From Trujillonella endophytica (GTDB lineage: Bacteria > Actinomycetota > Actinomycetes > Mycobacteriales > Geodermatophilaceae), in contig NZ_JABGCI010000017.1 in assembly GCF_019799905.1 (NCBI RefSeq), forward strand, positions 1 to 49,325: 49,325 nt of DNA. The letters are read 5' to 3'. This document shows, in pieces, positions 22,475 through 30,285 of this stretch. How positions within the stretch are numbered: the first letter of the stretch is position 1; each line of letters starts with the position of its first letter. A program made the translations under genes and the position numbers. The notes under the pieces were generated by a model. That model saw only the letters and a list, made by a program, of their open reading frames with translations. It was not told the DNA's origin and searched no databases.

Positions 22475-23953
22475 TCACCGGCCGAGGACCCGGTCCTCGC
22501 CGCCGGCGCGCTTGGACTCGTCCTTGTAGTCCGAGTACTGGTAGGGGTTGTCGAGGACCTCGGCCTCGGCGGCCGGCGCCTCCGGGAACATCCCCGCCTG
22601 CCACGCCTCCTCGCCGATCTCGCCGCGGAGGTGGTCGATGGTGTCCTCGACCTCGCGGCGGACGGCGGCCAGGTCCACCCCGACCAGCTCGCCGTCGGAC
22701 TTCACCACGCGCCCGTCGACCAGCACGGTGTGCACGTCGGCCCGCTGCGCCTGGAACGCCACGTGCCCGAACGGGTTGAGCAGCGGGAACGAGACCGGCG
22801 ACCGGTCGTTCTTGAGCAGGACGACATCGGCCCTGCGCCCCACCTCGAGCCGGCCGAGGTCGCCGTCCCGGCCGATCGCGTGCGCGCCGCCGCGGGTGCA
22901 CCACTCGACCACGTCGCGGGCGCGCAGCCGCAGGTGCGTGATGGTCTCGCCCTTCAGGTGGGCGTCCATGTGCTCGGACATCCGGTCGGCGTTGAGCGTG
23001 GCGCGCATCGCGGAGAACATGTCGCCGCTCCACCAGACGCTGGTGTCCATCGAGAGCGACACCGGGATGCCGTAGCGCAGCACCTGCTCGGTGGGGGCGT
23101 GGCCCTGCCCGGCGCTGCACTCGGACTCCGTGGCCACGGAGATGGAGCCGCCGGTGCCGGCGATGCGCTGGTAGCTGTCGGCGGTGAGGGTGGCCGCGTG
23201 CACGTACGTCGTCTCCGGCGTCATGAAGCCGCCGTCGTACATCTGCCGGATCCCGGTGTCGTTGGTCGCGGCCCAGACGCCGGCGTGCGTGGTGACCGGC
23301 AACCCCAGCTCACGCGCCACCTCGAAGGCCGCCTTCTCGGGGAACGCCGGGTCGCCGGTGACGTCGAAGGCGAGCTGCACGCCCATCATGTCGTCGCGCT
23401 CGTCGCGCAGCCGCTCGAGGAACGACCGGACGGCGGGGTCGGCGGTCCACTCCCACGGCCCGGCCTGGATGTTGCCGTAGGCGAGGACGAAGCGGCCTGG
23501 CACCGAGCGGAGCGCGTCGAGGGCGGCCTCGGCGTGCTCGACGCCCTGCAGGTTGTGCGACCAGTCGACCGTCGTCGTCACGCCGGCGTCGAGGGACTCG
23601 ATCGCGGCGAGCCGGTTGCCGGCGGCGATGTCCTGCGGGCGGAACTTCTTGCCGTGCTCGAGGTAGTACCAGACGAAGTACTGGGTGAGCGTCCAGTCGG
23701 CGCCGTAGCCCCGCATCGCGGTCTGCCACATGTGCCGGTGGGTGTCGATCATCCCGGGCATCACGATGCCGCCGGAGGCGTCGATCTCCCGGGTGCCCTC
23801 GGGGACGTCGAGCGCGGGGCCGATCGCGACGATCCGCCCGTCTTCGACCAGGACGTCGGTGCCGGGCAGCACGCTGCCCGCGTCGTCCACGGGCAGCACG
23901 GTCCCGCCGCGCAGGACGACGGGCCGGCCGGTCTCGCTGCTGGGGTCGCTCAC
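22475..23953 (-). CDS. Amidohydrolase-family protein (ATZ/TRZ, cytosine-deaminase-like)
   Basis: A 492-residue metal-dependent hydrolase. The beta-sandwich N-terminus has LVEDGRIVAIGP, the metal motif is PGMIDTHRHMWQ, and later barrel residues are in PVTTHAGVWA, TYVHAATLT and the Asp of LSMDTSVWW. The C-terminal sandwich has IGRDGDLGRLEVGRRADVVLL, the usual closing motif. Family members deaminate or dechlorinate ring compounds or hydrolyse amides. The substrate here is unknown. GTG 23953 has GAGGAGGAT upstream. It is divergent from the CaiB operon and shares an operator motif with it (23987-24000), so it may feed that pathway. Confidence 0.85.
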   Translation of the reverse strand: MSDPSSETGRPVVLRGGTVLPVDDAGSVLPGTDVLVEDGRIVAIGPALDVPEGTREIDASGGIVMPGMIDTHRHMWQTAMRGYGADWTLTQYFVWYYLEHGKKFRPQDIAAGNRLAAIESLDAGVTTTVDWSHNLQGVEHAEAALDALRSVPGRFVLAYGNIQAGPWEWTADPAVRSFLERLRDERDDMMGVQLAFDVTGDPAFPEKAAFEVARELGLPVTTHAGVWAATNDTGIRQMYDGGFMTPETTYVHAATLTADSYQRIAGTGGSISVATESECSAGQGHAPTEQVLRYGIPVSLSMDTSVWWSGDMFSAMRATLNADRMSEHMDAHLKGETITHLRLRARDVVEWCTRGGAHAIGRDGDLGRLEVGRRADVVLLKNDRSPVSFPLLNPFGHVAFQAQRADVHTVLVDGRVVKSDGELVGVDLAAVRREVEDTIDHLRGEIGEEAWQAGMFPEAPAAEAEVLDNPYQYSDYKDESKRAGGEDRVLGR

Positions 23954-23986
23954 GGGGATCCTCCTCGACGAGCACGACGACGGTGT

Positions 23987-24000
23987 CGGACGCCCGTCCG
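23987..24000. promoter_or_regulatory. Operator palindrome upstream of the amidohydrolase gene
   Basis: CGGACG-CC-CGTCCG is a perfect palindrome apart from its centre, and is the exact reverse complement of the site at 24119-24132. A further arm pair CCGTCCG-ctgta-CGGACGG (23994-24012) overlaps it. It lies 34 bp upstream of the amidohydrolase start codon. Confidence 0.6.
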
Positions 24001-24084
24001 CTGTACGGACGGCGCGCGGGATGGCGTCACCGTGGCGGCACGGGCAGCGCCTGTCAAGCCGTTCCGGCGGATGCTCGTCAGCGG

Positions 24085-24132
24085 TTGACAGCCGCTCCGA
24101 ACGGCCCGGAGACTGCGCCGGACGGGCGTCCG
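24085..24132 (+). promoter_or_regulatory. Promoter and operator of the CaiB operon
   Basis: The -35 TTGACA (24085-24090) and a weak -10 GAGACT (24109-24114, 18-bp spacer) are followed at once by CGGACG-GG-CGTCCG (24119-24132), covering the predicted start. This matches the palindrome at 23987-24000 in opposite orientation. A second TTGACA reads leftward at 24057-24052 for the amidohydrolase. The IclR-family protein is the obvious candidate binder. Confidence 0.55.
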
Positions 24133-24179
24133 CTCAGCGGCGCGCAGGAGGAACCGACGGCGGAGGGACACCCGCGCAG

Positions 24180-25373
24180 ATGACTCCCGACGGGACCGCC
24201 GGCGCCGCGCGGGGGCCACTCACCGGGCTGCTGGTCGCCGACTTCTCCCGCATCCTCGCCGGCCCGTACGCCACCATGCTGCTGGCCGACCTCGGCGCCG
24301 AGGTGGTCAAGGTCGAGGGCCCCGGCGGGGACGACACCCGCACCTGGGCACCGCCGGTCCGTCCCGTCGACGGCGCGGACGTCTCCACCTACTACCTGGG
24401 CGTCAACCGCAACAAGCGGTCCGTCGCGCTGGACCTCAAGGACCCCGACGACGTCGCCGCGGCGAAGGAGCTCGCCCGCCGCGCCGACGTCGTGGTGGAG
24501 AACTTCAAGCCCGGCGGGCTGGCGCGCTTCGGCCTGGACTACGACGCGGTGGCCGCCACCAACCCCGCCGTCGTCTACGCCTCGATCAGCGGCTTCGGCA
24601 GCGGCCCCGGCGGGCGGGCGCTGCCCGGCTACGACCTGATCGTGCAGGCCATCTCGGGGCTGATGAGCCTCACCGGAGACCCCGGCGGCGACCCCTACCG
24701 CGCCGGGGTCGCCGTCTTCGACGTCATGGCCGGGCTGCACGCCACGATCGGCGTCCTGTCGGCGCTGAACCTGCGGCACGAGACCGGCCGGGGCCAGCAC
24801 GTCGAGGTCAACCTGCTCGCCTCGGCGATGTCCGGGCTGGTCAACCAGACCAGCGCCTACGTCGCCGGCGACGTCGTCCCGTTCCGGATGGGCAACAGCC
24901 ACCCGAGCCTGTTCCCCTACGAGCCGATGGCGTGCTCCGACGGCGACCTGATCATCACCGCCGGCAACGACGGCCAGTTCCGCAAGCTGTGCGAGGTGCT
25001 GGGCCTGCCGGAGCTCGCCGCCGACCCGCGCTTCCTGCGCAACGAGGACCGCAACGCCAACCGCGACGAGCTGCGCCCGCTCCTGGTCGAGCGGCTGCGC
25101 ACCCGCACGAAGATGGAGTGGTTCCGCGACATCATCGGCGCGGGCGTGCCGTGCGGGCCGATCAACACCGTCGACCAGGGGGTCGCCTTCGCGGAGGAGG
25201 TCGGCCTGGACCCGGTGGTGGTCGTGGGGGAGGGGGCCGACGCCGTGCCCTCGATCCGCAACCCCATCCGGTTCTCCGACACCGCCGCCAGCTACCGGCT
25301 GCCCCCGCCGCGCGTCGACGAGCACGGCGACGAGATCCGCCGCTGGCTGGCCGAGCCACAGGGGGAGTCGTGA
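24180..25373 (+). CDS. CaiB/BaiF-family (class III) CoA-transferase
   Basis: A 397-residue formyl-CoA-transferase-like protein. The opening LLVADFSRILAGPYATMLLADLGAEVVKVE, then NRNKRSVALDLKDP, VVENFKPGGLARFGLDY and YDLIVQAISGLMSLTG are standard. The acyl-bound catalytic Asp is Asp181 in VAVFDVMAGLHATIG. These enzymes move CoA between carboxylic acids. The protein starts at ATG 24180 (GGAGGG upstream). The frame stays open far upstream, but family similarity begins here. The stop overlaps the next GTG (GTGA). It would activate the acid handled by the citrate-synthase-like lyase encoded next. Confidence 0.9.
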   Translation: MTPDGTAGAARGPLTGLLVADFSRILAGPYATMLLADLGAEVVKVEGPGGDDTRTWAPPVRPVDGADVSTYYLGVNRNKRSVALDLKDPDDVAAAKELARRADVVVENFKPGGLARFGLDYDAVAATNPAVVYASISGFGSGPGGRALPGYDLIVQAISGLMSLTGDPGGDPYRAGVAVFDVMAGLHATIGVLSALNLRHETGRGQHVEVNLLASAMSGLVNQTSAYVAGDVVPFRMGNSHPSLFPYEPMACSDGDLIITAGNDGQFRKLCEVLGLPELAADPRFLRNEDRNANRDELRPLLVERLRTRTKMEWFRDIIGAGVPCGPINTVDQGVAFAEEVGLDPVVVVGEGADAVPSIRNPIRFSDTAASYRLPPPRVDEHGDEIRRWLAEPQGES

Positions 25374-26206
25374 CCACCCCGGAACACCGGACACCCGAGT
25401 ACCCCACGGCACTGGGGGCCTCCACCCGCGAGACGATCACGCTGCTCGGCTCCGACCTCGCCCGCGACGTCATGGGCTCCGTGGGCTTCGGCGAGCTGGC
25501 GTTCTGGCTGGCCACCCAGCGCCGCCCCACCGCCGGGGAGACCCGGGTGTTCGAGGCGGTGCTGGCCGCGCTCGCCGACCACGGCTTCACCCCGACCGCG
25601 ATCGTCACCCGGCTGACCTACCTGTCCGCGCCGGACTCGGTGCAGGGCGCGCTCGCCGCCGGACTCCTCGGCGGCGGGTCCCGCTTCCTCGGCGTCACCG
25701 AGGACTGCGGACGGTTCCTGCACGAGGTCCTCGCCGCGGCGCCCGAGCTGCCGGCCGACGACGCCGGCTGGGACGCCCTCGCGCTGGAGACGGTGCGGGC
25801 CCAGCGGGAGGCGCGGCGGTTCGTGCCCGGCCTGGGCCACCACGTGCACAAGGACGGCGACCCGCGCACCCCGCGGCTGTTCGAGATCGCCGCCGAGGAG
25901 GGCCTGGTCGGCCCGCACCTGGCGCTGTTCGCCGCGATCGGCCGGGTGCACCCGGAGGTGCTCGGGAGGACGCTGCCGCTCAACGGCGCCGGGGTCTGCG
26001 GCGCCGCGCTGGCCGATCTCGGGCTGCCGCTGGAGCTGCTCCGCGGGTTCGCGCTGCTGGCCCGCACCGCCGGGCTGATCGGCCAGCTCGCCGAGGAGCT
26101 GCGGCACCCCGTCGCCAACGACGTCTTCCTGGCCGTGGACCTCAACAACCGGTCGGTGGCGCCGGACCCGTACGTGCCCGACCCGCTCCGGCCGGCGGAG
26201 GGCTGA
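25370..26206 (+). CDS. Citrate-synthase-like protein (citryl-CoA lyase type)
   Basis: A 278-residue protein resembling the shortened citrate-synthase fold annotated as citryl-CoA lyase. ITLLGSDLARDVMGSVGFGELAFWLATQRRPTAGE is the family entry. LSAPDSVQGALAAGLLGGGSRFLG follows, then VPGLGHHVHKDGDPRTPRLFEIA, equivalent to the GHRVYK...DPR active-site motif of citrate synthase, with His157/His158. It is about 150 residues shorter than citrate synthase. It probably makes or breaks a C-C bond next to an acyl-CoA, the acyl-CoA coming from the CaiB-type transferase. The GTG start overlaps that gene's stop. Substrate unknown. Confidence 0.8.
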   Translation: MTTPEHRTPEYPTALGASTRETITLLGSDLARDVMGSVGFGELAFWLATQRRPTAGETRVFEAVLAALADHGFTPTAIVTRLTYLSAPDSVQGALAAGLLGGGSRFLGVTEDCGRFLHEVLAAAPELPADDAGWDALALETVRAQREARRFVPGLGHHVHKDGDPRTPRLFEIAAEEGLVGPHLALFAAIGRVHPEVLGRTLPLNGAGVCGAALADLGLPLELLRGFALLARTAGLIGQLAEELRHPVANDVFLAVDLNNRSVAPDPYVPDPLRPAEG

Positions 26207-26210
26207 CGCC

Positions 26211-27182
26211 GTGCGCGCCGCCGTCCTCCGCACGCCCGGCACGACGCCGGGCTGGGCGGAGCACCCCGACCCGGCGGCGCCGCCCGGCAGCACGCTGGTG
26301 ACCGTGACGGCGGCGGCCGTCGTCCCGCTCGACCTGCTGTGCGCCTCCGGGACGTCGTACTTCGGCGCGCCCGCGTGCCCCTACGTCCCGGGCACCCAGG
26401 GCGTCGGCGTGGTCGAGGAGTCGGCGTCGTTCGCCGCCGGCACGCGGGTGTTCGTCGAGACCGCCGCGGGCCGGGCGCCGGCCGACGGCACCCTCGCGCA
26501 GCGCTGCGCCACCCCGGACGAGATGGTCGTGCCGATCGAGGCCGACCTCCCCGACGCCGCGGTGGCGGCGCTCGGCATGTCGGCGGTGGCGGCGTGGCAC
26601 GCGCTCACCGTCCGCGGCCGCTTCCGGCCCGGCGAGCGGGTGCTGGTGCTCGGCGGCGGCGGGGCGGTCGGCCAGGTCGCCGTCGGTGCCGCCCGGGTCC
26701 TCGGCGCCGCGCGGGTGGTCGCCGTCTGCCGCTCGGCGGAGGCGCGCGAGCGGGCCGAGCGCGCCGGCGCCGACGCCGTGGTCCCGCTGGCCGACGACGT
26801 CGACGCGCTGACCGCGGCGCTCGAGCGGGCCCTCGACGGCGGCGCGGACGTCGTCGTCGACCCGGTCTGCGGCGCCGCCGCGACCGCCGCCGCGCGGGTG
26901 CTCGCGCCCGGCGGGCGGCTGGTCAACCTCGGCGGCGCCTCCGGGGACACGGCGGTGTTCTCCTCGGCGGTGCTGCGCAGCCGGTCCGCCGAGATCCTCG
27001 GCCACACCAACGTCGCCCTGACCCCCGGCGAGCGACGGGACGCCCTCACCGCCGTGCTCCGGCACGCCGCCGAGGGCGCGCTGGCCGTGGACGCCGAGCA
27101 ACTGCCGATGTCCGACGTCGCGGCGGCGTGGCAGCGGCAGGCCACCGGCCGCGCGACCCGCAGACAGGTACTCATCCCGTGA
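26211..27182 (+). CDS. Quinone-oxidoreductase-like MDR dehydrogenase
   Basis: A 323-residue medium-chain dehydrogenase/reductase. The GroES-like N-terminus includes PYVPGTQGVGVVEE. The nucleotide-binding domain has ERVLVLGGGGAVGQVAVGAARVLGA, and GADVVVDPVCGAAATAAARVLAPGGRLVNLGGA follows. The structural-zinc cysteines of alcohol dehydrogenases are missing, so it belongs with NADPH:quinone/enoyl reductases. GTG 26211 has GCGGAGGG upstream and lies 4 bp after the lyase stop. In this operon it may reduce a double bond, for example a maleylacetate-like or enoyl intermediate, but the sequence does not show the substrate. Confidence 0.82.
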   Translation: MRAAVLRTPGTTPGWAEHPDPAAPPGSTLVTVTAAAVVPLDLLCASGTSYFGAPACPYVPGTQGVGVVEESASFAAGTRVFVETAAGRAPADGTLAQRCATPDEMVVPIEADLPDAAVAALGMSAVAAWHALTVRGRFRPGERVLVLGGGGAVGQVAVGAARVLGAARVVAVCRSAEARERAERAGADAVVPLADDVDALTAALERALDGGADVVVDPVCGAAATAAARVLAPGGRLVNLGGASGDTAVFSSAVLRSRSAEILGHTNVALTPGERRDALTAVLRHAAEGALAVDAEQLPMSDVAAAWQRQATGRATRRQVLIP

Positions 27183-27202
27183 CCGATCCCGCAGGAGGAG
27201 CG

Positions 27203-28066
27203 ATGGAGCTCGTCACCGAGGACAACATCACCGAGCTGGCCGTGCAGCGCTGGCGGACCGCGCGCGACCCGCGGCTGGCCGAGGTCATGACCGCGCTGGT
27301 GCGGCACCTGCACGACTTCGCCCGCGAGGTCCGCCTCACCGAGGCGGAGTGGCTGGCCGCCGTCCAGTGGCTCAACCGCACCGGCCAGATCAGCACGGAG
27401 AAGCGGGAGGAGTTCATCCTCGCCTCCGACGTGCTCGGCCTGTCGATGCTCGTCGTGCAGATGAACCACCGGCTCGACCCGCCCGCGACCCCGGCGACCG
27501 TGCTCGGGCCCTTCCACATCGCGGGGTCGCCGGAGCTGGGCTTCGGCGGGGACATGTCCGACGGCCTCGACGGCGTCCCGCTCTACGTGCACGGGCAGGT
27601 CCGCGACCTCGCCGGCGCACCGGTGCCCGAGGCGCGACTGGACGTCTGGCAGGCCGACGACGAGGGGCTCTACGAGTCGCAGCACGCCGGGCTGGACGAG
27701 GCCCGGCTGCGCGGGATCTACCGCACCCGCGACGACGGCACCTACTGCGTGCGGACCATCGCGCCCAAGGGCTACACGATCCCGATGGACGGCCCGGTCG
27801 GCGACCTGATCGCGCGCACCGCCATCAGCCACTTCCGCCCGGCGCACGTCCACTTCCTGCTCGACGTCCCCGGCTTCGAGCCGCTGATCACCCACCTGTT
27901 CCAGGAGGGCGCGGAGTACCTCGACAGCGACGTCGTCTTCGGCACCAAGGAGGAACTCGTCGTCCGCTTCGAGCGGCGCGAGCCCGGCCCCACGCCCGAC
28001 GGCGGTAGCTGTGACCGCCCGTGGCTCGAGGCGAGCTACGACTTCGTGCTGCAGCCGAGCGGCTGA
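27203..28066 (+). CDS. Intradiol ring-cleavage dioxygenase (hydroxyquinol 1,2-dioxygenase-like)
   Basis: A 287-residue non-haem Fe(III) dioxygenase. The N-terminal helical linker domain ends near residue 95. The catalytic domain has LGPFHIAGSPE and the four ligand positions expected from catechol 1,2-dioxygenase: Tyr157 (GLYES), Tyr191 (KGYTIPMDGPVG), His215 and His217 (AHVHF), with matching spacing. The helical extension and YTIPMDGPVG segment favour hydroxyquinol or catechol type over protocatechuate. ATG 27203 is chosen because AGGAGGAG precedes it; an in-frame GTG at 27179 overlaps the previous stop and is an alternative. It ends the CaiB operon and overlaps the convergent small membrane-protein gene by 31 bp. 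Confidence 0.9.
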   Translation: MELVTEDNITELAVQRWRTARDPRLAEVMTALVRHLHDFAREVRLTEAEWLAAVQWLNRTGQISTEKREEFILASDVLGLSMLVVQMNHRLDPPATPATVLGPFHIAGSPELGFGGDMSDGLDGVPLYVHGQVRDLAGAPVPEARLDVWQADDEGLYESQHAGLDEARLRGIYRTRDDGTYCVRTIAPKGYTIPMDGPVGDLIARTAISHFRPAHVHFLLDVPGFEPLITHLFQEGAEYLDSDVVFGTKEELVVRFERREPGPTPDGGSCDRPWLEASYDFVLQPSG

Positions 28067-28356
28067 GCCCGCCGGCGGGCCCGGGACCGCGGACGGCCGG
28101 GGCCGCGGGCGGCGGGAGGGGCCGGCGGGTCCGTGGTCCGGCAGACGAGGACCAGCCCGGCCGTGACCAGGCCGAGGTGGAGCACCGGCAGCACCGCGAG
28201 CCCGACGACGGCGAGACCGACGACGGTCCCCGCGACCGCCACCGCCGTCGCGGCGCAGAACCGGCGGCGCACCCGGCGGGCGCCGGGCGCGAGCAGGTGC
28301 TGCTCCAGCTCGGTCAGCACCTCGGCGTCGGAGGCGTCCACGGCGGCACCGCTCAC
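28036..28356 (-). CDS. Small two-helix membrane protein (DUF3040-like)
   Basis: A 106-residue protein. A short acidic/basic N-terminus (VLTELEQHLLAPGARRVRRRF) is followed by two adjacent hydrophobic segments (about residues 33-52 and 54-72) and a Pro/Arg-rich tail. The arrangement resembles DUF3040 proteins of actinobacteria, but the family assignment is tentative. The GTG start overlaps the ctaD stop codon (GTGA), which argues that it is real and translated with the oxidase subunit. Its 3' end runs 31 bp into the convergent dioxygenase gene. A role in oxidase assembly is possible but unshown. Confidence 0.65.
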   Translation of the reverse strand: MSGAAVDASDAEVLTELEQHLLAPGARRVRRRFCAATAVAVAGTVVGLAVVGLAVLPVLHLGLVTAGLVLVCRTTDPPAPPAARGPGRPRSRARRRAQPLGCSTKS

Positions 28357-30107
28357 GTGGGGTCGGGGTCGTTCGGGCCCTGACGGGGGCCGGCGGTGCC
28401 GCCGATGGCCCCGGCGTACGGTTCGTGCCGCCTCCCGACGTGGGCCTCCTCATGCAGCCGCTCGATCAGGTGCGGGTAGTGCGCCTCGAACGCCGGGCGC
28501 TCGGAGCGGATCCGCGGGATCGACACGAAGTTGTGCCGCGGCGGCGGCGAGGACGTCGCCCACTCCAGCGAGTTCCCGTGCCCCCAGGGGTCGTCGCGCA
28601 CCGCCAGCTTCCCGTTCTTCCAGGACCTGACGACGTTGTAGGCGAACGGGATGACCGACGCCCCCAGGACGAAGGAGAAGATCGTCGAGACCACGTTCAG
28701 CGTCGTGAAGCCGTCGCCCACCTGGTAGTTGACGTACCGGCGCGGCATGCCCTCCCCGCCCAGCCAGTGCGGGACCAGGAACGTGCCGTGGAAGCCGACG
28801 AACGTGAGCCAGAACTGCAACTTGCCGAGCGGCTCGTCGAGGAACCGGCCGCACATCTTGGGGAACCAGAACGCGATCCCCGCGTTGGCGGCGAACACGA
28901 CCGTGCCGAAGACGACGTAGTGGAAGTGGGCGACGACGAAGTAGCTGTCGTTGAGGTGGAAGTCCAGCGGCGGGCTGGCCAGCAGCACCCCGGTGAGGCC
29001 ACCGAGCAGGAACGTGACCAGGAAGCCCAGCGACCAGAGCATCGGTGTCTCGAAGGTCAGCTGCCCCCGCCACATGGTGCCGATCCAGTTGAAGAACTTG
29101 ATCCCGGTCGGCACGGCGATCAGGTAGGTCGCGAAGGCGAAGAACGGCAGCAGGACCGCCCCCGTGGCGTACATGTGGTGCGCCCAGACCGCCACGGAGA
29201 GGACGGCGATCAGGATGGTGGCCCCCACCATGCCCTTGTAGGCGAACAACGGCTTGCGGCTGAAGACCGGGATGACCTCGGTGATGATGCCGAAGAACGG
29301 CAGCGCGATGATGTAGACCTCGGGGTGGCCGAAGAACCAGAACAGGTGCTGCCACAGCATTGCGCCGCCGTTCTCGCGGGAGAGCACCAGCGAGCCCAGG
29401 TTGCGGTCGGAGAGGTTCACCAGCAGCGCCGCGGTGAGGATCGGGAACGCGAAGAGCACCAGCAGGCTGGTGACCAGCGTGTTCCAGGTGAAGATCGGCA
29501 TCCGGAACATCGTCATGCCCGGCGCGCGCAGGCAGACGATCGTGACGATGAAGTTGACGGCCCCGAGGATCGTGCCCAGGCCGCCGACCGCCAGGCCGGT
29601 GAACCACAGCGTCGCCCCGGCGCCCGGGGTGTGCACGCCGTCCGACAGCGGCGCGTAGGCGTACCAGCCGAAGTCGGCCGCGCCGCTGGGGGTGAGGAAG
29701 CCGCCCGCGGCGATGAGACCGCCGAAGAGGAACAGCCAGTACGACAGGGCGTTGAGCCGCGGGAACGCGACGTCCGGGGAGCCGATCTGCAGCGGCATGA
29801 TCAGGTTCGCGAACGCGAAGAACAGCGGCGTCGCGAAGAGCAGCAGCATGATCGTGCCGTGCATGGTGAAGAGCTGGTTGTACTGCTCCGGGGAGAGGTA
29901 CTGCAGGCCCGGCCGGGCCAGCTCGCCGCGCATCAGCATCGCCATCAGCCCGCCCACGAAGAACCAGACGAACGACGTGACCAGGTACATCAGGCCGATC
30001 GTCTTGTGGTCGGTGGTCCGCAGCAGGTTCGACAGCCGCGAGCCCTTCGCGGCCACGCGGGTCGGCCCCGGCCGGCTGACGATGGGCCGGGGCACGAGGG
30101 TGGTCAC
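28353..30107 (-). CDS. ctaD: Cytochrome c oxidase subunit I (aa3 type)
   Basis: A 584-residue haem-copper oxidase subunit with twelve membrane segments. TTDHKTIGLMYLVTSFVWFFVGG is the first helix. The haem a ligand lies in FTMHGTIMLLLFATP. The CuB His/cross-linked Tyr site is in FWFFGHPEVYIIALPFFG, with the K-channel region after it, the paired histidines are in VAVWAHHMYATG and the haem histidines in VVAHFHYVVFG. It reduces O2 to water while pumping protons in the plasma membrane. The frame is open to 30317, but GTG 30107 gives the normal N-terminus. Subunits II and III are not beside it. It is coupled to the small membrane protein downstream. The 178 bp to the divergent gene at 30286 holds nothing I recognise. 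Confidence 0.96.
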   Translation of the reverse strand: MTTLVPRPIVSRPGPTRVAAKGSRLSNLLRTTDHKTIGLMYLVTSFVWFFVGGLMAMLMRGELARPGLQYLSPEQYNQLFTMHGTIMLLLFATPLFFAFANLIMPLQIGSPDVAFPRLNALSYWLFLFGGLIAAGGFLTPSGAADFGWYAYAPLSDGVHTPGAGATLWFTGLAVGGLGTILGAVNFIVTIVCLRAPGMTMFRMPIFTWNTLVTSLLVLFAFPILTAALLVNLSDRNLGSLVLSRENGGAMLWQHLFWFFGHPEVYIIALPFFGIITEVIPVFSRKPLFAYKGMVGATILIAVLSVAVWAHHMYATGAVLLPFFAFATYLIAVPTGIKFFNWIGTMWRGQLTFETPMLWSLGFLVTFLLGGLTGVLLASPPLDFHLNDSYFVVAHFHYVVFGTVVFAANAGIAFWFPKMCGRFLDEPLGKLQFWLTFVGFHGTFLVPHWLGGEGMPRRYVNYQVGDGFTTLNVVSTIFSFVLGASVIPFAYNVVRSWKNGKLAVRDDPWGHGNSLEWATSSPPPRHNFVSIPRIRSERPAFEAHYPHLIERLHEEAHVGRRHEPYAGAIGGTAGPRQGPNDPDPT

Positions 30108-30285
30108 GTCACCCCGCAACCGGTCGGGCGGGCGAGCGGCGATGTCGTCACGGGGACCTCCGTCGGTGGGACGGGGACACTGCGAGGACCTCTCATGGTG
30201 GACCTGCGAACGGCGGATCGGAACCCGGTCGGTCCCCCGACCGAGGCCTCCGTGTCGGGACCCGCGCCTGGGTAAGGGCCGAGGC

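Noticed and set aside
27203..28066. The ring-cleaving dioxygenase as the missing gentisate dioxygenase
   Set aside because: Its Tyr/Tyr/His/His intradiol ligands and fold belong to the catechol/hydroxyquinol family. Gentisate dioxygenases are cupins, so it cannot fill that step.
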